Positions 43,849 to 51,194 of a DNA stretch of 64,000 bases are shown here, one piece after another (within the stretch, counting starts at the first letter, position 1; each line of letters begins with the position of its first letter). The notes beneath the pieces were generated by a model, which worked only from the letters and a program-made list of their open reading frames with translations, did no database searches and had not been told where the DNA came from. The position numbers and the translations under genes are program-made. Source of the stretch: Saccharibacillus sp. JS10 (lineage in GTDB: Bacteria; Bacillota; Bacilli; Paenibacillales; Paenibacillaceae); contig NZ_JANFNS010000001.1 in assembly GCF_024436065.1 (NCBI RefSeq), positions 806,001 through 870,000 of the forward strand. The letters run 5' to 3'.

Positions 43849-45900
43849 CTAATCAATCAATTCGCCGCTGAATTTGTCCGCTTTCTCCAAATGCTTGCGC
43901 AAGTTCTCATAAGCCGGCGATGTCCAGAAAAACGAATCTTCAACCAACTTCGCCGCATCGTCGCGCGCTTGTTCCAACACTTTGAAATCGGCAACCATAT
44001 CCGCGACTTTGAATTCCGGCAATCCGCTTTGCTTCGTACCGAAAAAGTCACCGGGACCTCGCAGTTCCAAATCTCGCCGCGACACTTCGAATCCGTCATT
44101 CGTATCGGTCATCACGCCCATACGCTGACGACCCATTTCGGACTTGGGATCCGCAATCAACACACAATACGAAGCATGTTCGCCCCTGCCGACACGTCCG
44201 CGAAGCTGGTGCAATTGCGACAACCCAAAACGATCGGCGTCCATAATAACCATCAATGTCGCATTCGGTACATCGACACCGACCTCGACAACCGTGGTCG
44301 AGACAAGAAGCTGCGTTTCGCCGGCATAAAACTGACGCATACATTCTTCTTTTTCAGCGGCGCTCATCCGTCCGTGGAGCAGACCTACCTGATACTCCGG
44401 CAACGCCTCATTCATCTGCGTATGCAGATCGATCGCGTTTTGGACATCCAACTTCTCGGATTCTTCGATCAGCGGACAAATCATATACGCTTGCCGTCCT
44501 TGTTCGACTTCGCGGCGAATAAAGCCAAGTACCCGCTCCATCATCTCGTGCTTCACCCAATACGTCTCGATCGGTACTCTGCCTTTCGGTCGCTCCGAGA
44601 TCGTCGATACATCCATATCGCCAAAAGCGGTAATCGCAAGCGTACGCGGAATAGGTGTCGCTGTCATCGTGAGCACATCGGGATTATAGCCTTTACGACG
44701 CAAAACGCTTCGCTGGTTTACGCCAAAGCGATGCTGCTCGTCGGTAACGACTAGACCGAGCGAACGGAAATTGACTTCTTCTTGAATCAGCGCATGTGTG
44801 CCGACCAAAATATCGATCATTCCCATTTGCAGCCCCGCCAGCAAGTCTTTGCGTTTGCGCCCGGTCACACTGCTTGTCAAAAGCCCGACCGTGATACCGA
44901 ACGGTTCGAACATTTTTTGCAGCGAGCGTGTATGTTGTTCCGCCAAAATCTCGGTCGGCACCATCAACGCTCCTTGATAACCAGAACGCACGGTAGTGAA
45001 AAGCCCAATCGCAGCAACAGCCGTTTTGCCGGAACCTACATCGCCTTGCAGCAATCGGTTCATGCAATACTCGGAACGCATATCTTTTAAAATTTCTAAT
45101 TCGACGTTTTTTTGCGCATCGGTCAGCTCGAATGGAAGACTTCGCACGAATTCACGAATAACAGCGTTCGGCGTCGTATGCACCACCCCGTCTCGCCGTT
45201 CCCGATTCAGCGAACGATACGCTTGTAGTTTAAGTTGGAACAAAAATAATTCCTCGTAGACCATCCGTTTGCGCGCTTCTTGCCCTTCGGCAAGGTCTCC
45301 CGGCTGATGCAGCAAACGGATCGCTTGCGGACGAGGCATTAATTCATAATTTTGCACGAATTCTTCGGGAAGCACTTCTTCCAGTTGGTCGCCGTATTGA
45401 TCCAGCGCATTCGCAATCATTTTACGGAGCGTATTTTGCGTCAGATCGCCGCCAATCGAGTAGACGGGTTGCAATGAACCGCTACGGATCACGCCGCGGT
45501 CCGGAAATTCGGATTGGCTTACGTTCATTTGCAGCCTGCGCCCATCCCATTTTCCGGTCAAAATAATCTCGCGATCCAATTGCAGCTGGTCTTTAAGATA
45601 ATTACGGTTGAACCATACAGCGGTAAACATCGAATAATCGGCAAGCACTTTGCAGCTTAACTTCGTTGTTTTGCCAAAACGCTGCACGACAGGCAACCCG
45701 ACGATCTTCGCTTGTACGGTCGCTTTGTCTCCGTCTTTCACATCGCCGAGCGACTTTTGCCGGTAATCTTCGTAACGAAACGGAAAATATTCGATCAGGT
45801 CTTTGACGGTAAAAATGCCAACGGCGTGAAGCTCCTCTACTTTGCGAGCACCCACACCGTTGACTTCTTTCACCGGGATTTGGTCCAGGTGTATATTCAT
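43849..45900 (-). CDS. recG: ATP-dependent DNA helicase RecG
   Basis: A 683-residue RecG, which reverses stalled replication forks and migrates Holliday junctions. The N-terminal wedge domain is an OB fold (about 60-150; KATVQAKIVGLPVVQRFGKTTKLSCKVLAD). Helicase motifs: Walker A LLQGDVGSGKTAVAAIG, DEQH box VVTDEQHRFGV, TATPIPRTLA, and the C-terminal RGRVGRGEHASYC and TRG-type DGFEVSRRDLELRGPGDFFGTKQSG segment. Length matches the family. It lies 11 bases after degV in the fakA-degV-recG unit. Confidence 0.97.
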   Translation of the reverse strand: MNIHLDQIPVKEVNGVGARKVEELHAVGIFTVKDLIEYFPFRYEDYRQKSLGDVKDGDKATVQAKIVGLPVVQRFGKTTKLSCKVLADYSMFTAVWFNRNYLKDQLQLDREIILTGKWDGRRLQMNVSQSEFPDRGVIRSGSLQPVYSIGGDLTQNTLRKMIANALDQYGDQLEEVLPEEFVQNYELMPRPQAIRLLHQPGDLAEGQEARKRMVYEELFLFQLKLQAYRSLNRERRDGVVHTTPNAVIREFVRSLPFELTDAQKNVELEILKDMRSEYCMNRLLQGDVGSGKTAVAAIGLFTTVRSGYQGALMVPTEILAEQHTRSLQKMFEPFGITVGLLTSSVTGRKRKDLLAGLQMGMIDILVGTHALIQEEVNFRSLGLVVTDEQHRFGVNQRSVLRRKGYNPDVLTMTATPIPRTLAITAFGDMDVSTISERPKGRVPIETYWVKHEMMERVLGFIRREVEQGRQAYMICPLIEESEKLDVQNAIDLHTQMNEALPEYQVGLLHGRMSAAEKEECMRQFYAGETQLLVSTTVVEVGVDVPNATLMVIMDADRFGLSQLHQLRGRVGRGEHASYCVLIADPKSEMGRQRMGVMTDTNDGFEVSRRDLELRGPGDFFGTKQSGLPEFKVADMVADFKVLEQARDDAAKLVEDSFFWTSPAYENLRKHLEKADKFSGELID

Positions 45901-45911
45901 TATGTTCTCCC

Positions 45912-46775
45912 TTAGTTAACGGAAGGCCAGATATAGATCGCGTTGCAACCAGGTCCAACGTGAGTACCGACTACAGAGCCAATATGCGAATACACGACAT
46001 TGCCGACTTCGAAATGCTGACGCAGCAATTCAAGAATTTCGTCGGCAGATTCCGGTTGAACCGTATGCCCAATCGCAAGATCGACTCTGCCTACGTCTCC
46101 AAGTTCCTGCTTGAACAACTCGATTACCCGAGCCAACGCTTTTTTGCGTCCTCTAGCTTTCTCTACCGCGTAAATCACACCTTCTTTGTCAATCGACAAA
46201 ATAGGCTTGATGTTCAATAACGTTCCGAGCATGGCTGCCGCACGACCGATTCTGCCGCCTTTTTGCAAATACTCCAACGTATCGACCAAAAAGTATAAAC
46301 TGCGAGCCATACGAAGACGTTCGATCTCGGCTCCAATTTCTTGTGGGGAAGATCCATTTTGCGCCATCTCTGCTGCCCGTACGACCATCAGACCGAAGCC
46401 GTATGAAGCAGAGCGCGAATCGACCAACGTAATATCGGCAGATTCATTTTCGAGCATCGACTTGCCCAGTGTAGCGGATTGAAATGTGCCGCTCATTCCT
46501 GTCGAAATATGAATCGAAACAATCGGCGTGCCCGGATGTTGATCCAACACCCGTTGATACGCTTCTGTAAACTCAACCGGCGAAGGCTGAGACGTCGTTG
46601 GCAGCTTGTCGGAAGCGACCAGACGCTTATAAAATTCTTCGGCTTTGATATCGACGCCGTCGAGTAAAGCTTGATCGCCAAACATGACTTTGAGCGGAAC
46701 CACGACAATCCCAAGCTTCTCAATCAGTTCTTCGGGAATATCGGATGTACTATCGGTTACGATAATCGGATTCAT
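45912..46775 (-). CDS. DegV-family fatty-acid-binding protein
   Basis: A 287-residue DegV (FakB-like) protein that holds a fatty acid for phosphorylation by FakA. Motifs: IIVTDSTSDIPEELIEKLGIVVVPLKVMFGD, TSQPSPVEF, HISTGMSGTFQSA and VDTLEYLQKGGRIGRAAAMLGTLLNIKPIL. It is 46 bases downstream of the fakA gene, which supports a kinase/binding-protein pair feeding exogenous fatty acids into phospholipid synthesis. Acyl specificity cannot be read from the sequence. Confidence 0.93.
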   Translation of the reverse strand: MNPIIVTDSTSDIPEELIEKLGIVVVPLKVMFGDQALLDGVDIKAEEFYKRLVASDKLPTTSQPSPVEFTEAYQRVLDQHPGTPIVSIHISTGMSGTFQSATLGKSMLENESADITLVDSRSASYGFGLMVVRAAEMAQNGSSPQEIGAEIERLRMARSLYFLVDTLEYLQKGGRIGRAAAMLGTLLNIKPILSIDKEGVIYAVEKARGRKKALARVIELFKQELGDVGRVDLAIGHTVQPESADEILELLRQHFEVGNVVYSHIGSVVGTHVGPGCNAIYIWPSVN

Positions 46776-46821
46776 GAAGTCACCGTCCTTTAAATTAAGG
46801 GTCGTAGCGATACGGCTACAC

Positions 46822-48585
46822 TTACGCTTCTACCGAGAACATGTAATCGTAGACCGGTTGACCGCCTGTATGGAATTCGACTTCGGCATCTGGATACTGC
46901 TCAGTCAACCACTCGGCAAGTTTCGCCGTTTCCGCTTCCGAAGCACTTTCTCCGGTCAGCAGCGTGATGACTTCGTCGCCGCTTTCGACCATCGCTGCAA
47001 GCAGCTGTTTACTTGTCGTCAAACGATTTGCGGCTGTCGCAACAATTTTGGAATTGAAGATTCCGATATAATTGCCAGCTTTGATATCCAGACCATCGAA
47101 TGTCGTATCGCGTACCGCATACGTAATCTGACCTGTTTTGACATGCTGGATGGCTTCAGTCATCTGCTCGGTATTTGCTTCTGGGCTATCGTCTTCTTGG
47201 AAAGCCAGCGCAGCCGAGATCCCTTGCGGAATACTTTTACACGGAATAACGGTCACTTGACGCTCGTCTTCAAGCAAATCGCGCGCTTGTTGAGCCGCAA
47301 GTACGATATTGGAGTTGTTAGGCAGCAAAAAGACATGCTGCGCGGACAACTTCCCGATCGCGTTCACAAAATCTTCTGTACTCGGATTCATCGTTTGTCC
47401 GCCGGACAATACAATATCAACGCCGAGGCTTTTGAAAATTTCTTCGATTCCTGCGCCGCTTGCGACCGCGATAAATCCGTAAGGAGCGATCTCGTCCGCT
47501 GGAAAAGCCGAAAGTTCTTCCGGTGCTTGTTCCGGCGCTGGCATATCTGCGAAGAGTTCAGGCGGCGCGGTGCCGTCCATACCTGCATGCAGCAGATCGC
47601 GATGCTGTTCACGCATATTTAAAATATGAATTTGTGTAATTTCTCCGTAGCGCAGCGCAAGAGTCATCACTTCGCCCGGTGTTTTGGAATGCACATGGAC
47701 TTTGACGATATCGTCGTCGGCAATAATGATAATCGAATCGCCATTGACCGCTAAAGCTTGACGGAAAGCTTCTTCATCAAAACGATCATGAGGTTCTTGT
47801 CCCAGACCCAGATTGATGAAAAACTCCATATCGTACAAGAACTCGATATTTTCAGTCTCCAATTGCGCTTGTGCAGAAGTCTGAATATGCGATGCCGCAT
47901 TTGTTGCAGAAGGTTTTGCTGTTGGCGTAGTCGCATTTGAAGACGAATGATGGGAAGAAGCCGAAGTGCCCTTTTCCAAATATTCTAAAAACCCTTCGTA
48001 GATATAAACCAATCCTTGACCCCCGGAGTCAACCACGCCAACTTGTTTCAACACGGGAAGTTGCTCGGGCGTACGGTCCAGCGCAATTTGTGCTTTTGCC
48101 AACACTTCGCGCATTAACTCGACCACATCGGTCGTACGACGCGCATACGTAGACGCATGTTTTGCCGCTTCTTTGGCTACAGTCAAAATCGTTCCTTCAA
48201 CCGGCTTGACCACGGCTTTGTAAGCTGTCTCTACACCGACTTGAAGTGCCGCTGCGAATTGAATCGCATTCAATTCTTCATGCGACGCCGCATAACGACC
48301 GAAGCCTCGGAATAACTGCGACAAAATAACGCCTGAGTTCCCGCGAGCCCCCATCAATAGACCTTTTGACAACACGGTAGCCGATTGACCGATCGAAGCT
48401 GAACTTCGCTCTCTCAGATCCGTAACCCCTGCTGTCATCGTCAAATTCATGTTTGTTCCCGTATCGCCATCCGGTACCGGAAACACGTTCAACGCATTCA
48501 CATGTTCCGCTTGACGTGAAAGTTTTTCCGCACCTGCCAATACCATGCCTGTAAAATCAGTTCCGTTAATCGAACGCCTACTCAA
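46822..48585 (-). CDS. fakA: Fatty acid kinase catalytic subunit FakA (YloV, DAK2 domain)
   Basis: A 587-residue protein: N-terminal DAK2-type ATP-binding domain (about 1-200; NALNVFPVPDGDTGTNMNLTM with Mg-binding aspartates, GARGNSGVILSQLFRGF, VDSGGQGLVYIYEGF), a variable linker rich in Ser/Ala/Thr (~210-245), and the DegV-like/FakA C-terminal domains. It phosphorylates fatty acids bound to FakB/DegV proteins. It starts with TTG nine bases after AAGGGG. Upstream, an asp23/yloU gene that usually precedes it in Bacillus is not seen. Confidence 0.94.
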   Translation of the reverse strand: MSRRSINGTDFTGMVLAGAEKLSRQAEHVNALNVFPVPDGDTGTNMNLTMTAGVTDLRERSSASIGQSATVLSKGLLMGARGNSGVILSQLFRGFGRYAASHEELNAIQFAAALQVGVETAYKAVVKPVEGTILTVAKEAAKHASTYARRTTDVVELMREVLAKAQIALDRTPEQLPVLKQVGVVDSGGQGLVYIYEGFLEYLEKGTSASSHHSSSNATTPTAKPSATNAASHIQTSAQAQLETENIEFLYDMEFFINLGLGQEPHDRFDEEAFRQALAVNGDSIIIIADDDIVKVHVHSKTPGEVMTLALRYGEITQIHILNMREQHRDLLHAGMDGTAPPELFADMPAPEQAPEELSAFPADEIAPYGFIAVASGAGIEEIFKSLGVDIVLSGGQTMNPSTEDFVNAIGKLSAQHVFLLPNNSNIVLAAQQARDLLEDERQVTVIPCKSIPQGISAALAFQEDDSPEANTEQMTEAIQHVKTGQITYAVRDTTFDGLDIKAGNYIGIFNSKIVATAANRLTTSKQLLAAMVESGDEVITLLTGESASEAETAKLAEWLTEQYPDAEVEFHTGGQPVYDYMFSVEA

Positions 48586-48892
48586 TGAAAAATCCCCTTC
48601 CTACACCTACTGGATACGCCAACGCTCAATGTTCAACAAGCGTTCGCTTTGCTCTATAACTGGTTAGATTGCTTTTATCATTATCTCTTAGGCTTGCTTG
48701 ACCCTGCTTTAGGATACAAACAGGAAACCAGGTTTCCTTTTTACAAGGTACATACGGGCAAGTCGGCTTAAGGTTCTATATACCATGAGCCTTTTGCAAA
48801 ATCTAAGCAATGTTCCAAGCAGATTTTGCAAAAGGCTCCACCTAATATTGTACTATAAGCTCACGTAGAAATAAATAAAGTTTTTAGAACCG
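48586..48892. other. Intergenic region between divergent fakA and rpmB with a perfect 18-bp inverted repeat
   Basis: GAGCCTTTTGCAAAATCT at 48787-48804 and its exact reverse complement at 48821-48838 flank a 16-base loop. No T run follows either side, so it is not a simple terminator. It lies upstream of the rpmB promoter and ~200 bases upstream of fakA. A small GGAAAC-CAG-GTTTCC-TTTTT hairpin is at 48723-48742. No gene is seen. Confidence 0.6.
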
Positions 48893-48922
48893 TTGACGGA
48901 GCTTTTTTCATTGTGTTATGAT
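48893..48922 (+). promoter_or_regulatory. rpmB promoter
   Basis: TTGACG (48893-48898), 18-base spacer, TATGAT (48917-48922), 50 bases before the rpmB start. Confidence 0.7.
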
Positions 48923-48972
48923 GTTTGGAGTGTTGCTTATGTATGTTTGATCGAAGCAAGGAGGTGTCATTC

Positions 48973-49161
48973 ATGGCTCGCAGATGTTTTGTATCGGGTA
49001 AAAAACCAAGCTCCGGAAACAACGTTTCCCACGCTAACAACCGTAACCGTCGTACTTGGGGAGTTAACGTCCAAAAGGTTCGCATCCTCGTAAACGGCAA
49101 ACCGAAACGCGTATACGTTAGTACCCGCGCTCTTAAATCGGGTAAAGTAACTCGCGTTTAG
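48973..49161 (+). CDS. rpmB: 50S ribosomal protein L28
   Basis: A 62-residue ribosomal protein L28, [23 protein letters not shown]..., with the conserved [13 protein letters not shown] and C-terminal [14 protein letters not shown]. It is the C-minus form, with only Cys5 and no zinc cysteine pairs. AAGGAGG precedes the ATG. It is the only plus-strand gene in this part, with its own promoter and terminator. Confidence 0.97.
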   Translation: MARRCFVSGKKPSSGNNVSHANNRNRRTWGVNVQKVRILVNGKPKRVYVSTRALKSGKVTRV

Positions 49162-49181
49162 TCCAGATATACACGAGAAAG

Positions 49182-49206
49182 CACCTTCTTGCAGAAGGTG
49201 TTTTTT
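49182..49206 (+). terminator. rpmB terminator
   Basis: CACCTTCT, loop TGC, AGAAGGTG, TTTTTT. Confidence 0.93.
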
Positions 49207-49228
49207 AGTTTTAGTCCGGTTTACCGTA

Positions 49229-49280
49229 TAAAATAAGCCGCAGTGCTTCTCGATTTCGAGAGCCGCTGCGGCTTATTTTA
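49229..49280 (-). terminator. Long terminator-like hairpin after the rpe unit
   Basis: TAAAATAAGCCGCAG pairs exactly with CTGCGGCTTATTTTA, with a smaller inner stem. It is 9 bases past the stop of the 84-residue membrane protein gene. Confidence 0.8.
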
Positions 49281-49288
49281 GTTCTGTT

Positions 49289-49543
49289 TTAGATCAATCC
49301 CATTCCGTACCGCACCGAAGTAATCAATACGGTAAAGAACAAGAAGTAAATGACAACGAATACGATAAACAAAATCTTCTGCCCTCGTTCTTCCAACTTA
49401 CGAAAATACCAGACGACCAATCCCGCAGCAAGCAATCCGACCAATGCGTTAAAAGGCACCGGGAGGAAAGCAAAGATCGCGACCAAGAGTCCGACAAACG
49501 AGGTAATCAACGCTAGCATTAGCGTAGATTTGAAGTTGTTCAT
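49289..49543 (-). CDS. Small three-helix membrane protein of unknown function
   Basis: An 84-residue hydrophobic protein with three helices (LMLALITSFVGLLVAIFAFL, FNALVGLLAAGLVVWYF, ILFIVFVVIYFLFFTVLITS) and a short positively charged loop YFRKLEERGQK. Its ATG overlaps the rpe stop by four bases (ATGA), which supports it being a real, coupled gene. I do not recognise the family. It occupies the place between rpe and rpmB where Bacillus has other genes, including the 26-residue spoVM. Confidence 0.75.
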   Translation of the reverse strand: MNNFKSTLMLALITSFVGLLVAIFAFLPVPFNALVGLLAAGLVVWYFRKLEERGQKILFIVFVVIYFLFFTVLITSVRYGMGLI

Positions 49544-50205
49544 AGAGATTGCTCCGCACCTTCACGGATCAGACGAATCGCTTCTGCGCGATCCTTTTCG
49601 CCATATACAGCGCTACCGGCTACCAGTACGTCTGCACCGGCTGCCACAACTTTACCGACAGTCTCAGGTGCAATCCCGCCATCTACTTCGATATGCAAGT
49701 TGCTCATCCCGAGCGAATTTGCAAGATCACGTGTTTCGCGAATTTTATGCACAGTACGCTCGATAAAAGCTTGCCCGCCAAATCCAGGGTTGACCGTCAT
49801 GATCAGTACCAGATCCAAGTCTTCTATCACTTCGCGGATCGCAGATACCGGAGTTCCCGGATTAAGCGCAACTCCTACTTTTACACCTTGTTCTTTGATC
49901 AAATGTACGACTCGGTGCAAATGCACGCAAGCTTCCGCATGAACGGTAATGACCGAGGCGCCTGCTTTTGCAAACTCCGCCACATAATTTTCTGGATTTT
50001 GGATCATCAAATGAACATCCAGCGGAAGTTTTGTCAAAGGCGCAATGGAACGCAAGATCGGAGCCCCAAACGAAATATTCGGTACAAAATTCCCATCCAT
50101 AACGTCAACATGCAGCCAATCCGCACCGCCAACTTCCACTTCTTTCACATCGGCTCCCAATTGGGAGAAGTCCGCAGACAAGATCGAAGGAGCAATCAAT
50201 ACCAT
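49540..50205 (-). CDS. rpe: Ribulose-phosphate 3-epimerase
   Basis: A 221-residue TIM-barrel enzyme interconverting ribulose-5-phosphate and xylulose-5-phosphate in the pentose phosphate pathway. Motifs: IAPSILSADFSQLG, WLHVDVMDGNFVPNISFG (metal His/Asp), PLDVHLMI, LVLIMTVNPGFGGQAFI and LHIEVDGGIAPETVGKVVAAGADVLVAGSAVYG. ATG at 50205 follows GGAGG by eight bases; a TTG two codons upstream overlaps the end of rsgA. Part of the prpC-prkC-rsgA-rpe unit, as in Bacillus. Confidence 0.97.
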   Translation of the reverse strand: MVLIAPSILSADFSQLGADVKEVEVGGADWLHVDVMDGNFVPNISFGAPILRSIAPLTKLPLDVHLMIQNPENYVAEFAKAGASVITVHAEACVHLHRVVHLIKEQGVKVGVALNPGTPVSAIREVIEDLDLVLIMTVNPGFGGQAFIERTVHKIRETRDLANSLGMSNLHIEVDGGIAPETVGKVVAAGADVLVAGSAVYGEKDRAEAIRLIREGAEQSL

Positions 50206-50207
50206 AT

Positions 50208-51116
50208 TCAATACCTCCGTTTTTTATCTTTCATTTCTTGGTAAAAAGCAGCGTAATGTTTGTATCGGCTTTCAGCAACTTCATGGTTCTCTAACGCTTC
50301 GCGTACTTTGCAACCGGGTTCATGCAAATGCGTGCAACCTCGGAATTTGCAACCGTCCGCGAGTTCGGCAAATTCTCGGAAGCAACTGCCTAACTCGTCA
50401 ACGCCTAATTCCAAAAAGTCCAATTGACTGAATCCGGGCGTATCCGCGATATACCCGCCATTTCCTAATTCAACGAGTTCAACGTGCCGAGTCGTATGGC
50501 GACCGCGACCCAGACGCATACTGATCTCGCTGGTAAGCAGATTCAATTCGGGGAACATCGCATTAAGCAGCGAAGATTTGCCAACGCCGGACTGACCGGA
50601 AAAGACGCTGATTTCGCCTTGCAGACGTTCACGCAACCGATCTGCGCCCAACCCTTGCGGTGAACTGGTTTCCAGCACTTCGTAGCCGATCGACGTGTAC
50701 AGATTTTTTGCATTCTCAACGGCTTGGCGCACTTCAATCTCGTCTTCACCGATCAAATCCATTTTCGTGAAACAAATTAGAGCGTCCAAGCCTTCGTGCT
50801 CGATATGTACCAAAAATTTGTCGAGCAAATTCAAACTCAAATCGGGTTCTTTCACGGAAAATACCAGTACCGCAAGATCAACGTTAGCCACTGGTGGACG
50901 AATCAGTTCGGTGGATCGTTCTTCGATCTCCGTCACGGTTCCTTCTCCATTTTCGGTCAGTGCATAGGTCACTCGATCGCCGACTAACGGAGATTTCCCC
51001 TTAATTCGAAATACCCCTCGTGCTCGGCATTGGATCGTAGAATCGCCCGAAGATGCTTCTTCATCTTTAACATAGTAGTACCCGCTTAATGCTTTTACAA
51101 TTAGACCTTTCGGCAT
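50208..51116 (-). CDS. rsgA: Ribosome small-subunit-dependent GTPase A
   Basis: A 302-residue circularly permuted GTPase that checks late 30S maturation. N-terminal OB fold (about 1-70), then G motifs in permuted order: G4 CFTKMDL, G5-like TSSPQGLG, G1 FSGQSGVGKSSLLNAMF, G2/G3 GRHTTRHVELVELGNGGYIADTPGFSQL. The C-terminal zinc finger is visible as CFREF...CKFRGCTHLHEPGCKV. Start at 51116 (ATG). Its distal neighbours prkC and prpC form the usual group. Confidence 0.97.
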   Translation of the reverse strand: MPKGLIVKALSGYYYVKDEEASSGDSTIQCRARGVFRIKGKSPLVGDRVTYALTENGEGTVTEIEERSTELIRPPVANVDLAVLVFSVKEPDLSLNLLDKFLVHIEHEGLDALICFTKMDLIGEDEIEVRQAVENAKNLYTSIGYEVLETSSPQGLGADRLRERLQGEISVFSGQSGVGKSSLLNAMFPELNLLTSEISMRLGRGRHTTRHVELVELGNGGYIADTPGFSQLDFLELGVDELGSCFREFAELADGCKFRGCTHLHEPGCKVREALENHEVAESRYKHYAAFYQEMKDKKRRY

Positions 51117-51136
51117 GCTTCACCGTCCTTTGTGTA

Positions 51137-51179
51137 GAAGCGAAAGCGGGTCGGACTTGCGTCCGACCTCGCTGGCTTC
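51137..51179 (-). promoter_or_regulatory. Intercistronic hairpin between prkC and rsgA
   Basis: GGTCGGAC, loop TTGC, GTCCGACC with an outer GAAGC / GCTTC stem and no T run. It may be an mRNA-processing or stability element within the operon; not a clear terminator. Confidence 0.45.
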
Positions 51180-51194
51180 TTAATAAATTGTTCT

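Noticed and set aside
43891-44754. 287-codon open frame on the plus strand
   Set aside because: Entirely antisense to recG, rich in Arg/His/Ile as expected of a shadow frame, no ribosome site and no family resemblance.
46684-47622. 312-codon open frame on the plus strand
   Set aside because: Antisense to fakA and degV; composition is that of a complementary-frame artefact.
49161-49288. Search for a spoVM gene between rpmB and rpe
   Set aside because: No short frame resembling MKFYTIKLPKFLGG was found; the region holds only two terminator hairpins.
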